NCBI RefSeq assembly: GCF_000310145.2
Contig: NZ_AMXA01000009.1
Location: 1 to 64,000 of the forward strand
Direction of reading: 5' to 3'
DNA: 64,000 nucleotides
Source: Thauera sp. 28
GTDB lineage: Bacteria > Pseudomonadota > Gammaproteobacteria > Burkholderiales > Rhodocyclaceae
The position numbers and the translations under genes are program-made. The notes beneath the pieces are model-generated. The model worked only from the letters and a program-made list of their open reading frames with translations. It was not told the origin of the DNA and made no database searches. Positions 26,332-34,451 of the stretch are shown piece after piece. The stretch's first letter is position 1; each line of letters begins with the position of its first letter.

Positions 26332-28554
26332 CTAGAAGCGGTACTCGAGCGTGGCCATCCAGGACCGGGGCGGCTGCGGCATGCTCACGAAGGTCGTACT
26401 GGCCGAACCATGGGCTGCGCCATAGCGGCGATCGAACACGTTGTCCACGTCGAGCCAGAGACTGGCCCGACCGTCGAGCAGTTGATGCCATCCGACATGC
26501 AGGCTGGCGACCACATAGCCGTCGGTCCTGATGCGATCGCCCTCGCGCAGCGGGTTGTTGCGACCGGTGCTGGTGTCATCGACCCAGCGCAGGCGCGGCG
26601 TGATCGTCAACCGGTCGCGATGGCGGAAAGTCGCTCCGAGCTTGACCTTGCGCGGGGCAACATAGCTCAGCTCGCGTCGCGGCCCGCCATCGGTCTCGCG
26701 GATGTGGCCATCCACCCAGCTGAAGCTGCCCCAGAGCTCGCCGTCCCAGTCAGCGCCGAGGCCGAAGCGCCAGTGTGCGATCCAGTCGATGCCGTGATGC
26801 ACCTCCTCTCCAGCATTGCCTTTGACGGTCGTGTCGCTCAGCACTGCACCATCGATGAACTGCGTCGGCACGGCCTGCTTCTGCGTCACCACGAGGTTGC
26901 GGATGCGGCTGTGATAGACGTTGGTGACCAGGTTGAGATCGGGACGCACGCGCCAGTCCCAGGTCACGCTGTACGTGCGCGCAACTTCGGGCTCGATGCT
27001 GTCATTGGGTACGCGGAAACCAACACCAATATAGCGCCCCTCTGCATCCCGGGCGCCCGTAAATGAGCCGAAGGTACCGAGCGACTCCTCGGGCGACGGC
27101 GCCCGGAATGCCTCGCCAGCCAGCGCCTTGAAGATGTGACGCTCATTGGCCCGCCACACCACGCCCAGGCGAGGATTCACGCTGCTGCCGTAAGCGGAAT
27201 GATCGTCGTAGCGCACACCGACCATCGTCGTCCAGGCGTCGTTCCAGTCAGACTGGATCTGGGCGTAACCGTGAGCGTTGTGGTAGCGCGCTTCACCGAT
27301 GCGGATGCGCAGATCGGTATTCGGGTAGACCAGCCCCTGCTCCTCAGCTCCCCGGCCGCGGTCGTAGGGACGCGGCAGGTCTGGCGTCATAAGCGCACGA
27401 TAATCGTTGTAGCCGACTCCGGCCTGGACACCATGGCGCTCGGAAACCTGCCAATCGATTGTCTGCTCGATGCCGGTACGGCGCGAACGCGCATACACGT
27501 AGCCCTTGTCCATGAAGCCGGTGTAGATATTGACGTACTTCGAGCGCGGATCGATCTCCTGCTCCGAATGGTCGATCAACATTTCGGCCCGGATGTCGGG
27601 CGCAGGCTGAAAGCGCAAGCGGGCATGCGTCGTCTCGCTCAGGGTATCCCAGCGCGCATCGCGGAGGAAGAGCGCAGTATCGGGCCGGTCCCCCGTACTG
27701 GTGAGTTGACGGAAGAAATTGCGGTAATGGCCCACCGAGAGCGTGTCGCCGACATCGACCCGTGCGAACACACTGTGACTCGAAATATCGCCCGCGTAGC
27801 CCTCGCGCTCTGCAGCCGGGGTGACCAGCGCCCCACCGAACGCCCTGGCATCCTTGCGCGCGAACTCCGCGGGGTAGTACTTGTCGAGCGGCGCCCTGTC
27901 GCTGGACTGGCGATGCCCCCCTACCGTCAGGGCAAGCTGGTCGCCGGCCCGTGCCGAGGCAAGGAAACTCGCCTCCTTGCTGTCGAAGCGCCCTGCGCCC
28001 ACCAACACCCAGCTTGCCGAGGCGTCTGCCGGACGGTCCGTGATGATGTTGATCACACCTGCCACTGCGTCCGCACCGTAGAGCGCCGCCGCAGGCCCGT
28101 ACAGGACCTCCACCTGACGTGCCTGGTAGAGGGCGAAATTCTCCGCCACGGGGATCTTGCCGCCGGCAGGATGATCGATGCGCACACCATCGAGCATGAT
28201 CAGCAGCTTGTTATTGCTGTTGTAGCCCTGCACGCTGAAGTTGTTGAAGGTCGACGACTTGGTGCCGCGCATGAAGTCCACGCCAGGCAAGTCTTCGAGC
28301 AGGTCGGCAAGGTTGCGATAGCGGCGCTCGCGAATCTGCGCGCGCGTGATCACCATGATGTGCGCTGGCGTGTGATCGCGCGCCTCGCTTCGCCGCGAGG
28401 CGGTGACCACCGGCGTATTGATCAGCTCTTCGAGCGAAAGCGGGAGCAGGCGGACGACCGCCGCTTCGACTGCGAGCGCCGACGCGCCCGGGACGAGCGC
28501 ACAGGCAAGTGCCGCAGCGAGCCTGGCAAAAGCGGGATTGGGGCGTGAGGACAT
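26332..28554 (-). CDS. TonB-dependent receptor of a YfiR/kinase module
   Basis: The 740-residue outer-membrane receptor has a signal peptide (about residues 1-29), then LEELINTPVVTASRR (TonB-box region), a plug domain (VDFMRGTKSSTFNNF, YGADAVAGVINIITDRP) and a barrel ending in ATLEYRF. It resembles vitamin B12/colicin I-type receptors in the plug, but the ligand cannot be read from sequence. It is the first gene of receptor-yfiR-kinase-GGDEF. I chose the ATG at 28554 because it gives a normal signal peptide; an ATG at 28614 would add 20 residues, and neither has a clear ribosome binding site. Confidence 0.9.
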   Translation of the reverse strand: MSSRPNPAFARLAAALACALVPGASALAVEAAVVRLLPLSLEELINTPVVTASRRSEARDHTPAHIMVITRAQIRERRYRNLADLLEDLPGVDFMRGTKSSTFNNFSVQGYNSNNKLLIMLDGVRIDHPAGGKIPVAENFALYQARQVEVLYGPAAALYGADAVAGVINIITDRPADASASWVLVGAGRFDSKEASFLASARAGDQLALTVGGHRQSSDRAPLDKYYPAEFARKDARAFGGALVTPAAEREGYAGDISSHSVFARVDVGDTLSVGHYRNFFRQLTSTGDRPDTALFLRDARWDTLSETTHARLRFQPAPDIRAEMLIDHSEQEIDPRSKYVNIYTGFMDKGYVYARSRRTGIEQTIDWQVSERHGVQAGVGYNDYRALMTPDLPRPYDRGRGAEEQGLVYPNTDLRIRIGEARYHNAHGYAQIQSDWNDAWTTMVGVRYDDHSAYGSSVNPRLGVVWRANERHIFKALAGEAFRAPSPEESLGTFGSFTGARDAEGRYIGVGFRVPNDSIEPEVARTYSVTWDWRVRPDLNLVTNVYHSRIRNLVVTQKQAVPTQFIDGAVLSDTTVKGNAGEEVHHGIDWIAHWRFGLGADWDGELWGSFSWVDGHIRETDGGPRRELSYVAPRKVKLGATFRHRDRLTITPRLRWVDDTSTGRNNPLREGDRIRTDGYVVASLHVGWHQLLDGRASLWLDVDNVFDRRYGAAHGSASTTFVSMPQPPRSWMATLEYRF

Positions 28555-28570
28555 GAACGCATCTATGAAG

Positions 28571-28590
28571 GCTTTATGGAATGATAAAGC
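28571..28590. promoter_or_regulatory. Inverted repeat at the TonB receptor start
   Basis: GCTTTAT (28571-28577) and ATAAAGC (28584-28590) form a perfect 7-bp inverted repeat with a 6-base spacer, 17 bases upstream of the chosen ATG. It could be an operator or a hairpin affecting translation of the receptor. Confidence 0.35.
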
Positions 28591-28756
28591 CCGAGCGTGA
28601 AGCGGTGTGTGCATGAGCGCCCGACCGGCCGAAAACGGAGTACGAACGGTCGGCGCCGCCCGACGTCTGCGCGCGCGGGCCAGGCCAAGCGTCTGTCCGA
28701 CGCCTCGCGCGAGTCGATAACTGGGGCAGCCGAAACCACAAGAATGGCCGCCAGAA

Positions 28757-28793
28757 ATAAAAAGCGCCCAAGTGACTGAATCACTTGGGCGCT
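28757..28793 (-). terminator. Rho-independent terminator of tRNA-Pro
   Basis: A 13-bp perfect stem (28781-28793 with 28763-28775) and a 5-base loop are followed on the minus strand by TTTTTATT. It starts 13 bases after the 3' end of the tRNA and so ends the tRNA transcript. Confidence 0.92.
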
Positions 28794-28805
28794 TTCGGGA
28801 ATACT

Positions 28806-28882
28806 TGGTCGGGGAAAGAGGATTCGAACCTCCGGCCCCTGCGTCCCGAACGCAGTGCTCTACCAGGCTGAGCTATTCCCCG
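28806..28882 (-). tRNA. tRNA-Pro (anticodon CGG)
   Basis: A complete 77-base tRNA includes an encoded CCA (28808-28806). The acceptor stem is CGGGGAA with TTCCCCG, followed by A as discriminator. The D-arm contains AGCTCAGCCTGGTAGAGC. The anticodon stem CTGCG/CGCAG encloses loop TTCGGGA, giving anticodon CGG for codon CCG. The T-arm has GGTTCGAATCC. A promoter lies at 28915-28943 and a terminator just downstream. Confidence 0.98.
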
Positions 28883-28914
28883 ACACTTTCACTCGCTGCC
28901 TTGCGAAGCCCACT

Positions 28915-28943
28915 AATATATCAGTGATTTCGCCTAACTGCAA
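28915..28943 (-). promoter_or_regulatory. Sigma70 promoter of tRNA-Pro
   Basis: On the minus strand TTGCAG (28943-28938) is followed after exactly 17 bases by TATATT (28920-28915), 33 bases before the tRNA 5' end. The -35 and spacer lie inside the last codons of ispB. Confidence 0.7.
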
Positions 28944-29898
28944 AGTCCGATAATTGTAGCAGCGCATCCTTGAAAATGGAAGGGGGAAGAGTCGATATTG
29001 CGTCTATGGCCAGTTGCGCCTCTGCCGCAGCGTGACGACGCGTCTCTTCCAGCGCACAGGTGTCCTTGATTGCCGCCAGCACGGCAGCAAAGTCATCGCG
29101 ACCGCCATTCTCGATCGCACTGCGGACCAGCGCGGCCTGCTCGGGACTGCCCTTCTGCATGACGTGAATGAGCGGCAGGGTCGGCTTGCCCTCGGCGAGA
29201 TCGTCGCCCAGATGCTTGCCGGTGTCGACTTCGTCGGCCGAGTAGTCGAGCACATCGTCGATGAGCTGGAAAGCCGTTCCCAGATGCATGCCAAAGGCGG
29301 CAAGACGTTCCTCGAGGGCGCTGTCGGCGCCCCCCAGGATGCCGCCGAGGCGCGCAGCAGCTTCGAACAGTTTGGCGGTCTTGTAGCGGATCACGCGCAG
29401 ATAATCGTCGATGACGACATCTGCGTTGTTACAGTTCAGGAGCTGCAACACCTCGCCTTCGGCAATCACGTTGGTCGCATCGGCCAGCACGCGCATCACG
29501 CGCATGTTGTCCACCCCGACCATCATCTGAAAGGCGCGCGAGTAGAGGAAGTCGCCCACAAGCACCGAGGCCGCATTGCCGAACATCGCATTGGCCGTCT
29601 TGTTGCCACGCCGCAGGTCGGACTCGTCGACAACGTCATCATGCAGCAAGGTCGCGGTATGAATGAACTCAACCACCGCAGCAAGCTCATGGTGCTGCGT
29701 GCCCTTGTAACCCATGGCGCCCGCGGTGAACAGGACCAGTGCCGGACGCAAGCGCTTGCCGCCGCTGTGGATGATGTACTCCGCCACCTGACGGATCAGG
29801 ACGACATCGGAGTAGAGACGATCGCGAATGACGGCGTCGACTGCCTGCATGTCGGCGGCGATCGGCGCGAATAGCTGCTTGACGGACAAGGCGGACAC
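28921..29898 (-). CDS. ispB: Octaprenyl diphosphate synthase
   Basis: This 325-residue polyprenyl synthase makes the isoprenoid tail of ubiquinone. The first Asp-rich motif LLHDDVVDESDLRRG is at residues 85-99 and the second is LIDDVLDYSAD. GGKRLRP near residue 46 binds isopentenyl diphosphate. Length and ending (DFAVRRNH) match IspB. Its 3' end holds the tRNA-Pro promoter. Confidence 0.95.
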   Translation of the reverse strand: MSALSVKQLFAPIAADMQAVDAVIRDRLYSDVVLIRQVAEYIIHSGGKRLRPALVLFTAGAMGYKGTQHHELAAVVEFIHTATLLHDDVVDESDLRRGNKTANAMFGNAASVLVGDFLYSRAFQMMVGVDNMRVMRVLADATNVIAEGEVLQLLNCNNADVVIDDYLRVIRYKTAKLFEAAARLGGILGGADSALEERLAAFGMHLGTAFQLIDDVLDYSADEVDTGKHLGDDLAEGKPTLPLIHVMQKGSPEQAALVRSAIENGGRDDFAAVLAAIKDTCALEETRRHAAAEAQLAIDAISTLPPSIFKDALLQLSDFAVRRNH

Positions 29899-29948
29899 GC
29901 TCGCGAAAAAAGCGGGATGTTAGGCGCCGCGCGCGCGCGGCGTCAAGC

Positions 29949-29985
29949 CGACCAGCCGGGAGCGAAACCTGCTTCCGGCTGGTCG
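29949..29985. other. Strong hairpin between the SBP gene and ispB
   Basis: CGACCAGCCGG (29949-29959) and its complement (29975-29985) form an 11-bp perfect stem with a 15-base loop. It lies 36 bases after the stop of the solute-binding protein gene. No T-run follows on the minus strand, so it may be a weak terminator or an mRNA-stabilising hairpin. Confidence 0.45.
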
Positions 29986-30020
29986 CAAGTGCCCGTACCC
30001 GCAGGCAATATCCACAAGCG

Positions 30021-31280
30021 CTACTGGCCGCCCTGCGCCCGCATGACGGCGTTATCGAGCGCCTCCTTGGCGGCCTTCTCGTCCGCCCACACACCGGCCA
30101 GTTCCTCGTCGAGGATACGACGCACCTTGCTGCGCTCGACCGCAGGCTGAGCGGAAGACTGCGGCGTTGCCGGCTTGTTGGTGAGCTGCTCGACCGCAAC
30201 GCGGACGTTGTCGAGGTCATCACCGAGCAGTTCGCTCGTCGACGCCAGCAGGCCGGCACGATTGAGCGGCAGATAGCCCGTCTCGCGCTGCCACGCGACC
30301 TGGTTCTCAGGCTGCAGCCAGAAGGCCACGAAGCGTGCGACCGCCTTGTATTCGGTCGGCTTCTTGCCCGCCGAGACCCACAGAGCAGGGCCGTCGGCAA
30401 CGGTGTTCTGCGGCGCACCGGGGAAGTCGTCGTAATACGGCAGACGGACGACACCGACATCGACCTGACCACTGCGCCGGAAGTCCACCCAGCTTGCCGA
30501 GGGGGCGGCAATCACCGCGCAGTCGCCACTGGCAAAGCGGCGCTCGGACTCTGCCTGCTGATCGAACACATGCAGATAGCGGGCACGCGTCCAGCTCGCC
30601 ATCATCGCCACATGCTTGACCTGGAACATGCCGTTGAAACTGGGCACGACGCGCTTGTCACGCATTGCGGCCACGGGCTCGTTGTGCCACGCACTGAGAT
30701 TCTCCACCATCACCCGGCCCGGCTCCGACACGGTGTAGGGGCAGGCATGGCCGGCATCGGCCAGGCGCCCCAGTGTCTCCTGAAGGTCGAACCAGGTGGA
30801 GATGGCCGTCGTCTCGGGGTTCATGCCAGCGCGCCGCAAGGCATCACGGTTGAGGAAGAGCACCGGCGTGGACAGTCCGATCGGCAAGGCCAGCAGACGC
30901 CCCTGGGCATCGACAGGCGTACGCGTCATCATCGCCGGCGGGCGCACGGCCTGCAGCGCCACGCCGCTCTCGCGCATGAGCGCATGCAAGGGCTTGAAGC
31001 GCGGCTTGCCGGAGACGAACTCCTCCTCGTCATCGCCTTCGAGAATCATCATGTGCGGATTGCCGGCACGCCAATCGACGTCGCTGAGCACGACCCGCAC
31101 GTCCTTGGACTGGGCATTGAAGCGCTCGACCAGGTCGGCCAGCGCGCCGACCCGGCTCTCGGGCAGGCGATGATGAAGCTCCACTTGCAGAGGGGCCGCG
31201 GCCTGCGCCGGAAGCGCGCACGCGAAGGTGACGAAAAGGCTGGCGGCCAGAGGGCCGAATGAACCACGAAAACGCTTCAT
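30021..31280 (-). CDS. Extracellular solute-binding protein (sugar/UgpB type)
   Basis: The 419-residue secreted protein has a signal peptide (residues 1-27, ending ALPAQA) and the cluster B fold of carbohydrate and glycerol-phosphate binding proteins: ADLVERFNAQSKDV, LPIGLSTPVLFLNRDALRRAGM, then DGPALWVSAGKKPTEYKAVARFVAFWLQPENQVAW and GYLPLN. These words are those of UgpB. No permease or ATPase gene is next to it, so it is an orphan here. The ATG at 31280 gives a normal signal peptide; 18 upstream codons are dropped. A -10 TATAAT lies about 60 bases upstream. Confidence 0.88.
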   Translation of the reverse strand: MKRFRGSFGPLAASLFVTFACALPAQAAAPLQVELHHRLPESRVGALADLVERFNAQSKDVRVVLSDVDWRAGNPHMMILEGDDEEEFVSGKPRFKPLHALMRESGVALQAVRPPAMMTRTPVDAQGRLLALPIGLSTPVLFLNRDALRRAGMNPETTAISTWFDLQETLGRLADAGHACPYTVSEPGRVMVENLSAWHNEPVAAMRDKRVVPSFNGMFQVKHVAMMASWTRARYLHVFDQQAESERRFASGDCAVIAAPSASWVDFRRSGQVDVGVVRLPYYDDFPGAPQNTVADGPALWVSAGKKPTEYKAVARFVAFWLQPENQVAWQRETGYLPLNRAGLLASTSELLGDDLDNVRVAVEQLTNKPATPQSSAQPAVERSKVRRILDEELAGVWADEKAAKEALDNAVMRAQGGQ

Positions 31281-31338
31281 ATACATATACTTGACACACA
31301 GGACGAGAAGCCCGGACCGACGGCCCGCAAGCACGCGG

Positions 31339-31344
31339 ATTATA
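31339..31344 (-). promoter_or_regulatory. -10 element upstream of the SBP gene
   Basis: The minus strand reads TATAAT, a perfect -10 hexamer, 59 bases before the start codon. A TTGACG sits upstream, but only 12 bases away, too close for a standard -35, so the exact promoter is uncertain. Confidence 0.4.
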
Positions 31345-31468
31345 GTGTTGCCAGCGCGTCAAGCGGGTGCCCCCGGATGTAACATGCGGGGCCGGCATCA
31401 AGTATCCGACGCGCCTGCCGATAAGCACTCAACGCCCTACCCTGCAGCCCACTCCGATCGCCCCGACC

Positions 31469-31885
31469 ATGCACCGTCGCACCCTGCCCAAGCTCCTGCC
31501 CACCCTTGCGCTGCTCGCGTTGCTGCCGCTTGCGACGGGATGCGATCAGATCGCCGAACTGCTCGAACTGCCCAACCCGGAGCGCGATGCGGCACGGATG
31601 GAAGCGGAAGGACGCGCCATTGGCAGTGGCTGCCGACATTCCGGCCGCTCACTGGAGGACTGCTACACACTCAACCCGTCGGCCGACAAGGCCGCGGTGT
31701 TTGCCGGCTGGCGCGACATGAACGACTACATGCTGGAACGCAAGCTCGAGGTCGTGCCGGCCCAACTCACCCAGCTCCCGACCCTGCCAGGCACGCCCGC
31801 GGCAACCGATCCGTCCGCAGCCACGGCATCCCCGGCGGCAGGCAGCCCCGCTCAGCCCCCCGCACAGGCACCGGCCACGCGCTGA
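31469..31885 (+). CDS. Small lipoprotein of unknown function
   Basis: The 138-residue protein has a lipoprotein signal peptide ending LATG-C25, with Asp at +2. The mature part is short and helical (ERDAARMEAEGRAIGSGCRH, WRDMNDYMLERKLEVVPAQL), with two more cysteines that might form a disulfide, and a Pro/Ala/Thr-rich tail from about residue 108. I do not recognise a family. The ATG at 31469 is chosen because it starts the signal peptide; 34 upstream codons are excluded. Confidence 0.75.
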   Translation: MHRRTLPKLLPTLALLALLPLATGCDQIAELLELPNPERDAARMEAEGRAIGSGCRHSGRSLEDCYTLNPSADKAAVFAGWRDMNDYMLERKLEVVPAQLTQLPTLPGTPAATDPSAATASPAAGSPAQPPAQAPATR

Positions 31886-31923
31886 GGCCGCTGGACGCAG
31901 GCACGCGTCTCGCGGCTCGACAC

Positions 31924-32976
31924 TCAGGGCGCAGGACTGCCATGCACCGCATGCAGTGTCTCGACCTTGGCCAGCACCTCCGGCGGCAGGGCGAGATCCC
32001 AGGCGGCAACGTTCTCCTGCAGCTGTGACAGGGTAGTGGCGCCGATGATGGTGCTGGTGACGCACCAGCGCGTGTAGACGAAGGCGAGCGCGAGCTGGGT
32101 CAGGCTCAAGCCGTATTCGCCCGCCAGGCGGGCATAGGCCTGCACGGCGCCGCCCACGCCGGGCTTTGCATAACGTGCGCCGAAGCTCTCGAACAGGGTC
32201 AAGCGTCCGCGTGCCGCCGGATCCTGGAGGTACTTGCCGGACAAGTGACCGAACGCCAGCGGCGAGTATGCGAGCAAGCCCACCCGTTCCCGGAAGCCAA
32301 TCTCGCTGAGTCCGAACTCATACGTGCGATTGAGCAGACTGTAGGCGTTCTGCAAGCTCACCACGCGCGGCAGATCGAACTCACGCGCATGGCGCAGGAA
32401 CTCCATCACCCCCCACGGCGACTCGTTCGACAGGCCAACCTGGCGCACCTTGCCCTCCGCGACCAGCTCGGCGAGCACCTCGAGCTGGCTGCGGATGGGC
32501 GTGCTCTCACGCTCGCGCGCCGGATCGAACAAGCCCTGCCCGAACAGAGGCTGATTGCGCGCGGGCCAATGCAGCTGATAGAGGTCGATATAGTCCGTGC
32601 GCAGGCGACGCAGACTCCCCTCCACCGCTGCGCGGATGTTCGCGCGATCAAGTGCGAGCGGGCCGCCGCGGATCCAGTCCACGCTGCGCGCCGGCCCAGC
32701 CACCTTGGTCGCGATCACCAGCTTTTCGCGCGCCTGGCGTGCCAGCCAGCTGCCGACGATCGATTCGCTTGCACCGCTGGTTTCGGCGCGCGCCGGCACC
32801 GGATACATCTCGGCCACATCGATGAAGTTGATCCCGTGCGCCACGGCATAGTCGAGCTGCTCATGCGCCTCGGCCTCGCTGTTCTGCTCGCCGAAGGTCA
32901 TCGTACCCAGGCAGATCGCCGACACCCGCGTTCCATTGTCGCCCAAGGGCCGGTAAACCATCTCGCGCATCTTCAT
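31924..32976 (-). CDS. Aldo/keto reductase, Tas-like
   Basis: The 350-residue NADPH-dependent aldo/keto reductase of the Tas subgroup has LCLGTMTFGEQ-type N terminus (here ICLGTMTFGEQNSEAEAHEQLD), FIDVAEMYPVPARAETSG with the catalytic Asp and Tyr, the Lys in VIATKVAGP, the His in YQLHWPAR, and TSTIIGATTLSQLQEN for cofactor binding. Its natural substrate is unknown. AGGAGA lies just before the first ATG; the ATG two codons on is also possible. It is divergent from rlmM. Confidence 0.9.
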   Translation of the reverse strand: MKMREMVYRPLGDNGTRVSAICLGTMTFGEQNSEAEAHEQLDYAVAHGINFIDVAEMYPVPARAETSGASESIVGSWLARQAREKLVIATKVAGPARSVDWIRGGPLALDRANIRAAVEGSLRRLRTDYIDLYQLHWPARNQPLFGQGLFDPARERESTPIRSQLEVLAELVAEGKVRQVGLSNESPWGVMEFLRHAREFDLPRVVSLQNAYSLLNRTYEFGLSEIGFRERVGLLAYSPLAFGHLSGKYLQDPAARGRLTLFESFGARYAKPGVGGAVQAYARLAGEYGLSLTQLALAFVYTRWCVTSTIIGATTLSQLQENVAAWDLALPPEVLAKVETLHAVHGSPAP

Positions 32977-33139
32977 GTTCTCCTGTCGTTTCCAAACCCG
33001 TTGCTACACGACCAAAGGCGGCGGGCTCGCCACCGAGGCCGCGGCGGCTTATCATCGGGATCTCGGCCCACGCTGCGCCCCGCCCCGGCATGCAAGCTTC
33101 GGGCCCCATCATACTTCAGCGCCTGCGCGCCCTCGCCCA

Positions 33140-34234
33140 ATGAACCAGCACACCCCCGCCGCCGGCCTGCTCTGCGCCGGCCTCATCGGCTATTGCCGCG
33201 CCGGCTTCGAAAAGGAGCTGGCAGCCGAGCTAGACGACCTCGCCGCCGAGGCCGGACTCATCGGCTACGTGCGCGCCGAGCCCAATTCCGGTTTCGTCGT
33301 ATACGAAACCTTCGAGCCGACGCCGCTCGGCAACTTCGGTAACGCTACCGACTGGCAACGCGCCACCTTCGCCCGTCAGCTGCTGCCCTGGTTTGCACGC
33401 GTCGAAGGCCTGCCCGAGCGCGACCGCGCCACCCCGATCGTCGATGCGGTCAAGGCCTCGGGCCAGCGTTTCTCCGGCGTCATGCTGGAAACCCCGGACA
33501 CCGACGAGGCCAAGCAGCGCTCCGGCTTCTGCAAGCGTTTTACCGAACCGCTCGCCAAGGCCCTCGAGAAGGCCGGCTGCCTGCGCACCAGCCGCGCCGG
33601 CCTGCCGGTGCTCCATGTGCTGTTCTCGGACGCCACCACCGCCTGGCTCGGTGCCGGCCAGCCCGGCCAGTGCTCGACCTGGCCGATGGGCATCCCGCGC
33701 CTGCGCATGCCCTCGAGCGCCCCCAGCCGCTCGACCATGAAGCTGGCCGAAGCATTCATGGTGCTGCTCGACGACAACGAGCGCGACAACATGCTGCGCG
33801 CCGGCCAGCGCGCGGTAGACCTGGGCGCCGCCCCTGGGGGCTGGACCTGGCAACTCGTACAGCGCGGGCTGCGCGTCACCGCCATCGACAACGGGCCGCT
33901 GCGCGACACCGTGATGGCAACCGAGATGGTCGAGCACCTGCGTGCCGACGGCTTTACCTGGCGCCCGCACCGACCTGTGGACTGGCTGGTGTGCGACATG
34001 GTCGAGCAGCCCAGCCGCATCGCCTCACTGATGGCGGAGTGGGTCGCCACCGGCCGCTGCCGCTACGCCGTCTTCAACCTCAAGCTGCCGATGAAGCGCC
34101 GCGTCGAGGCCGTCGAACAGTGCCGCGAGCTCATCCGCAAGCGGCTCAACAGCGTCGGCCCGTTCGATCTGCGCATCAAGCACCTCTACCACGACCGCGA
34201 GGAAGTCACCGCCTTCCTGATGCTGAGGAAATAG
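33140..34234 (+). CDS. rlmM: 23S rRNA 2'-O-ribose methyltransferase RlmM
   Basis: The 364-residue enzyme methylates the 2'-O of C2498 in 23S rRNA using S-adenosylmethionine. An N-terminal THUMP-like part (about 1-160, with GYCRAGFEKELAAEL) precedes a Rossmann-like methyltransferase domain with VDLGAAPGGWTWQL (SAM site), PVDWLVCDMVEQP and FNLKLPMKRR, supplying the K-D-K-E type catalytic set. The start at 33140 has no strong ribosome binding site but fits the family N terminus; 55 upstream in-frame codons are dropped. Confidence 0.94.
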   Translation: MNQHTPAAGLLCAGLIGYCRAGFEKELAAELDDLAAEAGLIGYVRAEPNSGFVVYETFEPTPLGNFGNATDWQRATFARQLLPWFARVEGLPERDRATPIVDAVKASGQRFSGVMLETPDTDEAKQRSGFCKRFTEPLAKALEKAGCLRTSRAGLPVLHVLFSDATTAWLGAGQPGQCSTWPMGIPRLRMPSSAPSRSTMKLAEAFMVLLDDNERDNMLRAGQRAVDLGAAPGGWTWQLVQRGLRVTAIDNGPLRDTVMATEMVEHLRADGFTWRPHRPVDWLVCDMVEQPSRIASLMAEWVATGRCRYAVFNLKLPMKRRVEAVEQCRELIRKRLNSVGPFDLRIKHLYHDREEVTAFLMLRK

Positions 34235-34377
34235 GCGGCGGCGGGCCCGGGATGAAGCAAGGCTCAGGGCTTGCGCCGCGCCTGCTGCGGGGGATGCGCG
34301 CAGCGGGTCGTCGCTGGCGATCATCCAATAACCCTCGGCGCGAAGCCCCTGTGCGGTAAACGATTTTTCGCGCCGTG

Positions 34378-34383
34378 TATAAT
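34378..34383 (+). promoter_or_regulatory. -10 element of the rhlE promoter
   Basis: A perfect TATAAT preceded by TG one base off the extended -10 position lies 69 bases upstream of rhlE. The -35 region is weak (GGTAAA at 34355-34360). Confidence 0.5.
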
Positions 34384-34414
34384 CCGGCCTTTACCAATCC
34401 GGCAGTCGCGCGCA

Positions 34415-34446
34415 CCTTTGCAGCGGGGCTGCACTCTCCGCAAAGG
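34415..34446 (+). promoter_or_regulatory. Leader hairpin covering the rhlE ribosome binding site
   Basis: CCTTTGC (34415-34421) is complementary to GCAAAGG (34440-34446), which contains the AAAGG ribosome binding site of rhlE. Two extra GC pairs can add on with a 3-base bulge. Folding would hide the site, a simple way for an RNA helicase to control its own translation. Confidence 0.4.
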
Positions 34447-34451
34447 CGCCC

